A stretch of 64,000 nt of DNA from JADJDM01 sp044352985 (lineage in GTDB: Bacteria > Bacteroidota > Bacteroidia > B-17B0 > Aurantibacillaceae). The stretch lies in the NCBI GenBank assembly GCA_044352985.1, contig JBILCU010000015.1, forward strand, positions 1 through 64,000, written 5' to 3'. The position numbers were made by a program, and so were the translations under genes. The number at the start of each line of letters is the position of its first letter. Positions within the stretch are counted from its first letter, which is position 1. Below the pieces are notes generated by a model, which was not told where the DNA came from, searched no databases, and saw nothing but the letters and a program-made list of their open reading frames with translations. This document shows positions 37,713 through 44,885 of the stretch, piece by piece.

Positions 37713-37949
37713 TTATGCTAAAATTCCGTTTTCTTTGGCGTCTTGCAAACAAGCGAAAATACCTTTTTTATTGATATTTTTAATTGCTGATGTAGAAACA
37801 CGCAATGTTACCCATTCTCCTGTTTCAGGAACAAAAAAACGTTTGCGTTTTAAATTAACTTTAAACTGGCGACGAGTTTTCATATTAGAGTGAGAAACAT
37901 TGTTTCCACCCATTGCTTTTTTTCCGGTAAGTTGACAAATACGTGACAT
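37713..37949 (-). CDS. rpmB: 50S ribosomal protein L28
   Basis: A 78-residue protein with the L28 signatures SRICQLTGKKAMGGNNVSHS and NMKTRRQFKVNL. One cysteine of the zinc-binding forms is retained (C5). It is monocistronic: its own promoter with the TTTGCAGCCCT block lies upstream and a strong terminator follows. Confidence 0.97.
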   Translation of the reverse strand: MSRICQLTGKKAMGGNNVSHSNMKTRRQFKVNLKRKRFFVPETGEWVTLRVSTSAIKNINKKGIFACLQDAKENGILA

Positions 37950-37977
37950 ATCTTAAAAATTTACGTTAACTAAAATT

Positions 37978-37991
37978 AGGGCTGCAAAGTA
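37978..37991 (-). promoter_or_regulatory. rpmB promoter with TACTTTGCAGCCCT block
   Basis: Minus strand TACTTTG followed by CAGCCCT. A TTTG lies 21 nt upstream of the TACTTTG, close to the normal -33/-7 distance. It shares the block with rpmG and tRNA-Phe. Confidence 0.6.
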
Positions 37992-38063
37992 ACGTTATTT
38001 TCCTGAAACAGACAAATTTTTTACATAAAAGTGTTTAAAATTTAATTTTACTCTCTTTTAAGT

Positions 38064-39269
38064 TCATAAAAATCTTCCTGAAAAAACAGTAATATCGTCA
38101 GTAAACAACTGATTTTCTTTATGTTCCATCAATTTATCCATTATTTTCCCTGTTAGTTCCGGCAATTGAACAAAATAATTTTCTGATATTATTTTCATTA
38201 AATCTTGTACTGAAAAGAACTCATTATGTCTATTTATATTCTCAATTAAGCCGTCGGTATATAAAACAATAATGTCATCAGGTTTTAAAATTTTTTCACC
38301 TAACTCCAACTCAGGTAATTCATCAAGCATTCCTAAACCAATACTTCCTTTATCTAATTGAAAAAATTGATTTTGTTGAAAAAGAAGTGCTGGATGATGT
38401 CCTAAATTTATATAAAGTAATTGCCTTGTTTTTGAATTAAATTTTGCACAAAAAAAAGTGATGAATTTTTCTCCTTTTGCATTGCTCATTACTTTTTTAT
38501 TAAGCTCTATTGCTAGATCTTTTAAATCAGGAATATAATTACACAAAGCTCTTAGATTAGCCTGAAAATTACTCATCAATAAAGCGGCTGATAGCCCTTT
38601 CCCTGAAACATCGGCTATACAAAATAAAAATTCTTCTTTATTGAGTTGAATGAAATCATAATAATCGCCACCTACCTCCTGAATAGGCAAATAAAAAGCA
38701 TGGAAATGAAATTGATCATTATTGGGAAGTTGTTCAGGAAATAACATGGATTGCATTTGTGATGCCAATTCTAGTTCTTTTGTTATCGCAATTTTTTCAA
38801 GATTCTCTTTAAACAATCGCTTGTTTTCAATAGCAACAATTATAATGTTGGCAAGTGTTTGTACAAAAGGTAAATGTTTAATTCCGGGACTTAATTCATG
38901 TTTTTGTTCATCCACGTCACCTATTAAAACATAAGCCAATGGTCGTTCTTTATGATAAACAGGTATTACAATATCAAATACCTTATTTAGTTTTGACTTG
39001 AACATGCTGATGTCTTTTAGTTGTAAAACATCCTGTTCTAAATTTAAATCAGGAGGATCTTGACTAAAACCGAAGTAAAGCAAGCAATTCCAATTATCTC
39101 TTAAAGTATACAAGGCAACTTTTTCTATACCTAGTTTTTCTTGAAGTATGAATTTAAACTTTTCAAGTAAATAAGGTTGTTTTGCATTTCTATTGATTGC
39201 TTTTGTAATCTCTAGTAATGCATTAAGTTTTAAAGTACCTGTTTTTTTATATTTATTTTCTATATGAAT
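38064..39269 (-). CDS. GAF-like / SpoIIE (PP2C-type) serine phosphatase, unusual start
   Basis: The C-terminal 260 residues form a SpoIIE/RsbU PP2C phosphatase with VGGDYYDF, IADVSGKGLSAALLM, LYTDGLIE and DDITVF, all metal-ligand motifs present. The N-terminal part resembles a divergent GAF sensor. The first conventional start in frame is TTG at 39113, but the coding sequence clearly continues upstream, with a TLKLNALLEITKAINRNA helix typical of this family. No ATG, GTG or TTG occurs between the in-frame stop at 39273-39275 and 39113, so I give the ATT at 39269 (401 residues). ATT initiation or recent loss of a start codon are the options. Such phosphatases often act in anti-sigma/partner-switching pathways. 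Confidence 0.75.
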   Translation of the reverse strand: MHIENKYKKTGTLKLNALLEITKAINRNAKQPYLLEKFKFILQEKLGIEKVALYTLRDNWNCLLYFGFSQDPPDLNLEQDVLQLKDISMFKSKLNKVFDIVIPVYHKERPLAYVLIGDVDEQKHELSPGIKHLPFVQTLANIIIVAIENKRLFKENLEKIAITKELELASQMQSMLFPEQLPNNDQFHFHAFYLPIQEVGGDYYDFIQLNKEEFLFCIADVSGKGLSAALLMSNFQANLRALCNYIPDLKDLAIELNKKVMSNAKGEKFITFFCAKFNSKTRQLLYINLGHHPALLFQQNQFFQLDKGSIGLGMLDELPELELGEKILKPDDIIVLYTDGLIENINRHNEFFSVQDLMKIISENYFVQLPELTGKIMDKLMEHKENQLFTDDITVFSGRFL

Positions 39270-39333
39270 AACTTATTGTTTTAATGAATTGCAACATAAA
39301 CAAATTAAAACATTATTTCAATGAAATAAAAAT

Positions 39334-40041
39334 TTAAATCTTGTATTGATTCCAATTATCAGATGATAATTTTTTATTAGTAGAAATCAATCTAAAAACA
39401 AAAAAACCAATTGTAATAATTAAAACATGAAAAAAACAGGCTGCACGATACATTGAAAAATAACCTACATGTGTATCTGTAGTTAAGTAGCGGTTTGGAA
39501 TCAATAAAGTAATGAGTAAAACTAAAGCCATTAAAGTTGAAAAAGCAGTTTCAAAATTTTGAAATGGCCAATATTTGAATTTACGATTTCCATTTAATTT
39601 ACCACCCCAATGATGAATTAAATAATAATTTTCATTAACAGTTTTCACAAATAGTGCGCAGGGGAATTGTGCGTTAGGAAATTTTAAAGTTTCTTCGTAG
39701 CACATAACTTTAAAGTGACGTAGATTTTTTCTTTGTAACGAATTGATGTCTTTTATTTTTAAAATACTCTCGTAAGGAAACTCACTTTTAAATTGCTGAC
39801 TATCTATAAAACGTAAACGATTCTTAATACAGAAACTTTTTATTTCACTAAGTGTGAATAGATTTTCCTCGTTAATTTCATCTTCATTTAATAATTCAAA
39901 AGATTTGTTGTATTCCTTTAAGTTATCTAAAATGTTTTTTTCGCTGAATTTATCTCTAATTAAAATACGCTGAGTTTCAAGCATAAGTTGATCAAATTCC
40001 TTGCGTAATTTTTTTCGTTCTTGTAAAAGTTCAGCTAACAT
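39334..40041 (-). CDS. Uncharacterised protein with two C-terminal membrane helices
   Basis: A 235-residue protein that I do not recognise. Residues 1-65 are highly charged and probably helical or coiled coil (LLQERKKLRKEFDQLMLETQ). The middle part (about 65-160) is a mixed domain with YYLIHHWGGKLNGNRKFKYWPF. Two hydrophobic helices follow at about 165-185 and 197-217, and the C terminus is polar. The middle domain is probably cytoplasmic. It lies 60 bp upstream of the SpoIIE-type gene on the same strand and could be its signalling partner, but that rests only on position. Confidence 0.6.
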   Translation of the reverse strand: MLAELLQERKKLRKEFDQLMLETQRILIRDKFSEKNILDNLKEYNKSFELLNEDEINEENLFTLSEIKSFCIKNRLRFIDSQQFKSEFPYESILKIKDINSLQRKNLRHFKVMCYEETLKFPNAQFPCALFVKTVNENYYLIHHWGGKLNGNRKFKYWPFQNFETAFSTLMALVLLITLLIPNRYLTTDTHVGYFSMYRAACFFHVLIITIGFFVFRLISTNKKLSSDNWNQYKI

Positions 40042-40165
40042 TATAAGACATTGGTATCAACTAAAATTACAAAAAGAAAAAATGAAGTCCAGAATTGTTT
40101 AAAATTTATTTAAATAAACTAATGATGTGAAAACAGGTATTTCTTGTTTTGGGTTTGGTTATTTA

Positions 40166-40505
40166 ATATGAAATAGCCATGTGCTTCGCGCCCAAAAACA
40201 AATGCGTTGCGCTGAGCTTGTCGAAGTGAAGAAATATGGCGTATACCGTATGACAACTAAAAAAAATAAAAATCTACATATGAAATAGCCATGTGCTTCG
40301 CGCACAAAAAAAAATGCATTGCGCTGAGCTTGTCGAAGTGAAGAAACATGGCGTATACCGTATGACAACTAAAAAAAATAAAAATCTACATATGAAATAG
40401 CCATGTGCCTAACGCACAAAAACAAATGCGTTGCGCTGAGCTTGTCGAAGTGAAGATACATGGCGTATAACATATGTCAACTAAAAAACAATAAAAATCT
40501 ACATA
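40166..40505. repeat. 112-bp tandem array, three copies
   Basis: Units begin with atatgaaatagccatgtg at 40166, 40278 and 40390, a period of 112 bp; a fourth copy is cut off at about 40503. Each unit holds gccatg and catggc as inverted ends and an internal ctgagcttgtcgaagtg. The latter resembles an intergenic palindrome I recall from many Gram-negative genomes. The period is not a multiple of three, so short open frames across it are accidental. It lies in the 594-bp gap 40042-40635 between the orphan membrane gene and tRNA-Phe. Confidence 0.9.
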
Positions 40506-40589
40506 TAAAACTAGGCTTGCATTAAATGCAACACAAATGAAAATATCCACAATAAAATGTTGCACCGATGTTGTTACCTATTAAATCAA

Positions 40590-40622
40590 AAACCCCTGAA
40601 AGCATTGCTATCAGGGGTTTTC
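40590..40622 (-). terminator. Terminator of tRNA-Phe
   Basis: The 11-bp stem aaaacccctga / tcaggggtttt has an 11-nt loop, and on the minus strand it ends in a T run. It lies 14 bp after the 3' end of the tRNA. Confidence 0.85.
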
Positions 40623-40635
40623 ATTATTGTGTTTG

Positions 40636-40708
40636 TGGTACCTCCAGGAATCGAACCAGGGACACGCAGATTTTCAGTCTGCTGCTCTACCGACTGAGCT
40701 AAGGTACC
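40636..40708 (-). tRNA. tRNA-Phe (GAA)
   Basis: A 73-nt cloverleaf on the minus strand. The acceptor stem is GGTACCT paired with AGGTACC, the D arm is GCTCAGTCGGTAGAGC, the anticodon arm is CAGA-CTGAAAA-TCTG with anticodon GAA, and the T arm contains GGTTCGATTCC. The 3' CCA is not encoded. A promoter lies about 15-30 bp upstream and a terminator follows. Confidence 0.97.
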
Positions 40709-41099
40709 AACATTCCCTCATTGGGGCTGCAAATATAATAATTAATTTATTCCAAAAAAATATTTTTTAATCAAACCTAGCACATATTTATATTTTCTAT
40801 AAATTTTTTAAGTAAAAGAAAGAAAAAGATAATTTTAGACCCAACTCCACTCCGGTTTTTGTGATTTTATAAATTGAAAATGAAACGTTTAACAAGGAAA
40901 ATACATATATAAATAGCCGATATTTTTGCTTAATGCATTTACATTAATTACGAAATAATTTTTAGAATCCTATTACGAAATATTATCATAGTGAAAAAAC
41001 TAAAACCTTTAAAGCTTAGCAAATCGACTAATTGGTAGGAGAATTTAAAGAACAATTGGCTTTTAGAAAAGCTAAACTAATTAAAACTACCTTTGGCGC
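40709..41099. other. Gene-free 391-bp region upstream of tRNA-Phe and the DEAD-box gene
   Basis: It contains the tRNA-Phe promoter at its left end. At its right end are a small gcttttagaaaagc hairpin (41059-41072) and a TACCTTTG -7-like element at 41088-41095, only 4 nt from the helicase ATG. I see no other gene or RNA. Confidence 0.5.
40723..40737 (-). promoter_or_regulatory. tRNA-Phe promoter with TATATTTGCAGCCCC block
   Basis: Minus strand TATATTTG is a perfect -7 element, followed by CAGCCCC. The start would lie near 40726, giving a short 5' extension before the tRNA at 40708. No clean TTTG is seen at -33. Confidence 0.6.
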
Positions 41100-42410
41100 A
41101 TGTCAACTATAAAAAATCAAACAGCTATTCTTGTTAAATTAGGAATTAAGGAATTAAATCCGATGCAGGAAGAAGCCCTTTCTGTGATTCAATCTCACAA
41201 CCATACTATACTACTTTCACCCACAGGTACTGGTAAAACTCTTGCTTTTTTATTACCTATGATTGCCGATTTAGATGCAAGCTGTAATGAAGTTCAAGCT
41301 TTAATAGTTGTTCCAACACGTGAGCTTGCTGTACAAATTGCTCAAGTAACCCAGAATATGGGAACCGGATTTCGTAATTTTGCTGTTTATGGAGGTCAAT
41401 CATTTTCAAATGATAAAATCAACTTTAAAACACCGCCTGCTATATTAATTGGTACACCTGGTAGAATCGCAGATCACTTGAGGCGAGAAACTTTTTCAAC
41501 AAATAACATAAAAACAATTGTGTTAGATGAGTTTGATAAATCTTTACATATTGGTTTCGAAAATGAAATGCGAGAGATAATAAACGCACTAACTAATGTT
41601 AAAAAGAAAGTACTTACATCTGCAACACAAGCAGTAAGTGTTCCAAAGTTTGTTGGTTTACACAATCCAAAACAAATTAATTACTTAGATCAAAAAACTT
41701 CTCAACTTACCATAAAAACAGTTATTTCACCTGATAAAGACAAACTGGAAACATTGCGAAAAACTCTTGAACATATTGGCAATGAACCTGGTATTATATT
41801 TTGTAATTTCAAAGAAAGCGTTCAACGTGTAAGCGATTACTTAAATAATTACAGTGTAAAACATGTTTGTTTTTTTGGTGGTATGGAGCAATTAGATCGA
41901 GAAAAAGCATTGATACAATTTCGTAATGGAACACACCGATTAATTATTGCAACTGACTTAGCTGCAAGAGGAATTGATGTCCCGGAAATAAAATTTATTA
42001 TACATTACCAATTACCTTTAAAAAGCGAAGAATTTACACATAGAAATGGTAGAACAGCGCGTATGTTTAGTGATGGGACTGCATACGTTTTTAAATGGGA
42101 TAAAGAATCTCTTCCCGACTTTGTGGAATCGAGTGAAATTGAAAAACTTCAAAAAACAAAACTAAAAGCCATAACCGAATGGAAAACAATTTACATTACC
42201 GGTGGGAAAAAAGATAAGATTTCGAAAGGAGATATTGCAGGCTTGTTTTTTAAACAAGGAAATTTAACTAAAGACCAACTTGGACCAATTGAATTAAAAT
42301 TAGATTGCGCCTATGTTGCCGTACTGGAAAAACATGCGAATAGTATTGTAAAATTGCTAAACAACTCGAAACTTAAAAACAAAAAAATTAGAGTAAGTAT
42401 AGTTGAGTAA
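41100..42410 (+). CDS. DEAD-box RNA helicase with DbpA-type RNA-binding domain (DEFD variant)
   Basis: A 436-residue SF2 helicase. Motif I is SPTGTGKT (near residue 40), Ia is VPTRELAVQ, III is TSATQ, and VI is HRNGRTAR in place of HRxGRxGR. Motif II is D143-E-F-D146, so the alanine of DEAD is phenylalanine. The C-terminal 75 residues (TIYITGGKKDKISKGDIAGLF to IRVSIVE) form a DbpA-type RNA-binding domain. In E. coli DbpA this domain binds 23S rRNA helix 92, so a role in large-subunit assembly is likely. The gene is monocistronic and convergent with DUF1415. Confidence 0.93.
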   Translation: MSTIKNQTAILVKLGIKELNPMQEEALSVIQSHNHTILLSPTGTGKTLAFLLPMIADLDASCNEVQALIVVPTRELAVQIAQVTQNMGTGFRNFAVYGGQSFSNDKINFKTPPAILIGTPGRIADHLRRETFSTNNIKTIVLDEFDKSLHIGFENEMREIINALTNVKKKVLTSATQAVSVPKFVGLHNPKQINYLDQKTSQLTIKTVISPDKDKLETLRKTLEHIGNEPGIIFCNFKESVQRVSDYLNNYSVKHVCFFGGMEQLDREKALIQFRNGTHRLIIATDLAARGIDVPEIKFIIHYQLPLKSEEFTHRNGRTARMFSDGTAYVFKWDKESLPDFVESSEIEKLQKTKLKAITEWKTIYITGGKKDKISKGDIAGLFFKQGNLTKDQLGPIELKLDCAYVAVLEKHANSIVKLLNNSKLKNKKIRVSIVE

Positions 42411-42411
42411 T

Positions 42412-42957
42412 TTAAAAACAAGCAAGCCTTAGCGCTTGCATATAAGCTAATCCTTTTTTTTGAGCAAATGTTATATTGTTTTCAGGAATTAATTCTGGGT
42501 GAGGATAAAGACGTAAAGCTTTTTCCAAACTAGCCTCACGTAAAAGATGTAACATAGGGTAAATTGAACGATTAGTATAATTTGCAGCATCGTTTGCATC
42601 TGCACCTTCAAAAACATATTCGGGATGAAAGCTTGCTATTTGATATTCACCAACTAGTTCAAGCTCTTCAATTAACTGCTCGGAAGCAAATACCAAATCT
42701 AAATAATCTTCAAAGTTGCTAAAATTGTTAGGGAAAATAATAAAACCTGTTTCATATTCCTTATTAGCTTCTAAAAACATTAATTCTTCCTGTAAACTCA
42801 ATAATGCTTCTTCCAAATTGGAATTTTCATTTACATGATAACGAATGCTTTTTTGTAAAAGCGCTTTTGCAGCAAAAGGACAAAAATTACAATCGATTAC
42901 TACCGACTTTATCCACTTATTTGTTTGTTCTACTATTTTTTCTTTTGATAAATCCAT
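42412..42957 (-). CDS. DUF1415 family protein
   Basis: A 181-residue protein with the family hallmarks: a cysteine pair in VVIDCNFCPFA (C23, C26), YQIASFHPEYVFEG, NRSIYPMLHLLRE and LYPHPELIPENN. The function is not known. Its stop is 2 bp from the stop of the DEAD-box gene on the other strand. Its start is divergent from rnhA, with a 74-bp gap. Confidence 0.88.
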   Translation of the reverse strand: MDLSKEKIVEQTNKWIKSVVIDCNFCPFAAKALLQKSIRYHVNENSNLEEALLSLQEELMFLEANKEYETGFIIFPNNFSNFEDYLDLVFASEQLIEELELVGEYQIASFHPEYVFEGADANDAANYTNRSIYPMLHLLREASLEKALRLYPHPELIPENNITFAQKKGLAYMQALRLACF

Positions 42958-43031
42958 TGTAAAGCAATAATCAAAAGTAAGCTTTTTGATGCAAATTAAA
43001 TTTTCTCTATCTTTCCTTTAATAATTTATCA

Positions 43032-43499
43032 TTGAACTCAATAATTGAAATATTTACCGATGGTTCATGCCACACCCAACAATGCGTTGGTGCCTGGGCA
43101 TCAATTATACTAGTAAACGAACAGAAAGTTATTTTAAGCGATAGCGAATTGGAAACAACACATAACCGCATGGAAATTTTAGCAGTAATAAAATCAATAC
43201 ATTATGTGCAGAAAAATCACAAGGAAAGCAAAACAATTCATATTGTTTCGGATAGCCAATATGTGATTGGGCTTGTAGATAGAGAGAAAAAATTTATTGC
43301 TAGTAATTTTAAAACCAAATCTGGCAACGATATTCGGAATAGCGACTTAGTAATTGAACTATTGAAACTCTTAAAAGAATTTAAAGTACGTTTTGTAAAA
43401 ATAAAGGCTCACCAAAAAATATCAGAAGCTACTAAATATAATATTGAAGTTGATAAACTATCGAGAGCTATTGTTCGGACATTAGTGAACAAAGATTGA
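43032..43499 (+). CDS. rnhA: Ribonuclease HI
   Basis: A 155-residue RNase H1 that cleaves RNA in RNA-DNA hybrids. The catalytic D10 (IFTDGSC), E48 (NRMEIL), D74 (IVSDSQYV) and D141 (IEVDKLSR) are all present, with H127 in the KIKAHQ loop. No ATG is available upstream of the first conserved strand, so TTG at 43032 is taken as the start. The 137-bp repeat array begins about 160 bp after its stop. Confidence 0.9.
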   Translation: MNSIIEIFTDGSCHTQQCVGAWASIILVNEQKVILSDSELETTHNRMEILAVIKSIHYVQKNHKESKTIHIVSDSQYVIGLVDREKKFIASNFKTKSGNDIRNSDLVIELLKLLKEFKVRFVKIKAHQKISEATKYNIEVDKLSRAIVRTLVNKD

Positions 43500-44885
43500 A
43501 ATTTATGATTTAAGAATTTATATTTATTTGAATCAAGATGGCAAGATTCAAGAGGCAGGATTATTTGTCTTTCTATCTGCTTGTGTCTTCGGATCGGCTC
43601 AGCCATCGAAAAACGAACCCTGAGCGAAGCCGAAGGGTGAGGTTTAATTTACGTTTTTTTGTTGTTCATCCTGAACGTAGTGAAGGAACTATAAAAACAG
43701 ATCCCTCCTTTGTCGGGATGACAAAAAATCTCAAAAACGTAAATCCTAAAATTGTAAAGTAAAATGCAGGGTTTCGACTGTGCACAACCGTCGCATATCT
43801 TGTCCTCCTGAACGTTGTGAAGGAACTATAAAAACAGATCCCTCCTTTGTCGGGATGACAAAAAATCTCAAAAAAGTAAATACTAAAATTGTAAATTAAA
43901 ATGCAGGGTTTAGACTGTGCCCAACCGTCGCATATTTTGTCCTCCTGAACGTAGTGAAGGAACTATAAAAACAGATCCCTCCTTTGTCGGGATGACAAAA
44001 AATCTCAAAAAAGTAAATACTAAAATTGTAAATTAAAATGCAGGGTTTCGACTGTGCACAACCGTCGCATATCTTGTCCTCCTTAACGTAGTGAAGGAAC
44101 TATAAAAACAGATCCCTCCTTTGTCGGGATGACAAAAAATCTCAAAAACGTAAATCCTAAAATTGTAAAGTAAAATGCTGTGTTTAGACTGTGCCCAACC
44201 GTCGCATATTTTGTCCTCCTGAACGAATTGAAGGAACTACAAAAATAGATCCCTCCTTTGTCGGGATGACAATAAATCTCAAAAACGTAAATACTAAAAT
44301 TGTAAAGTAAAATGCTGTGTTTAGACTGTGCCCAACCGTCGCATATTTTGTCCTCCTGAACGTAGTGAAGGAACTACAAAAACAGATCCCTCCTTTGTCG
44401 GGATGACAAAAAATCTCAAAAACGTAAATCCTAAAATTGTAAATTAAAATGCAGGGTTTCGACTGTGCACAACCGTCGCATATCTTGTCATCCTGAACGA
44501 AGTGAAGGATCTAAAAAAACAGATGCCTCCTTCGTCGGCATGACAATAAAATCTCAAAATCGTAAATACTAAAATTGTAAAGTAAAATGCAGGGTTTCGA
44601 CTGTGCACAACCGTCGCATATCTTGTCCTCCTGAACGTAGTGAAGGAACTACAAAAACAGATCCCTCCTTTGTCGGGATGACAAAAAATCTCAAAAACGT
44701 AAATACTAAAATTGTAAATTAAAATGCAGGGTTTCGACTGTGCACAACCGTCGCATATCTTGTCCTCCTGAACGTAGTGAAGGAACTACAAAAACAGATC
44801 CCTCCTTTGTCGGGATGACAATAAAATGTAAAAATTGTAAATCATTAAGTCGTAAATGACTGTCGACTTTGGACTACACTAAATC
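43500..44885. other. Convergent intergenic region filled by repeats
   Basis: A 1386-bp gap between the 3' ends of rnhA (plus) and the alpha-2-macroglobulin gene (minus). It starts with a small palindrome at about 43617-43638 (accctgagcgaagccgaagg), then the 137-bp tandem array. A short non-repetitive tail of about 65 bp follows. The open frames here are short and run through the repeats, so no gene is called. Confidence 0.8.
43663..44820. repeat. 137-bp tandem array, nine copies, with hairpin module
   Basis: The string tgaagg in the hairpin recurs at 43681, 43818, 43955, 44092, 44229, 44366, 44503, 44641 and 44778, a period of 137 bp with one interval of 138. Each unit has a module of about 60 nt with inverted ends (tgtcMtcctgaacg ... 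cgggatgaca) able to fold into an imperfect hairpin. A spacer of about 77 nt carries cgactgtgcacaaccgtcg. The spacers form two variants: one with the perfect palindrome tgtgcaca, and one with tgtgccca in which it is broken. Confidence 0.93.

Noticed and set aside
40159..40368. Minus-strand open frame of 69 codons
   Set aside because: It lies wholly in the 112-bp tandem array and its protein repeats only because the DNA does; the period is not a multiple of three.
40709..41099. Structured RNA or riboswitch upstream of the DEAD-box gene
   Set aside because: Only one 6-bp hairpin is visible and no known riboswitch core was recognised.
43538..43762. Plus-strand open frame of 74 codons after rnhA
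   Set aside because: It runs through a palindrome and into the 137-bp array, with no family resemblance and no good start.
43663..44820. CRISPR array
   Set aside because: Spacers are near-identical copies, the unit is 137 bp, and no cas genes are present.
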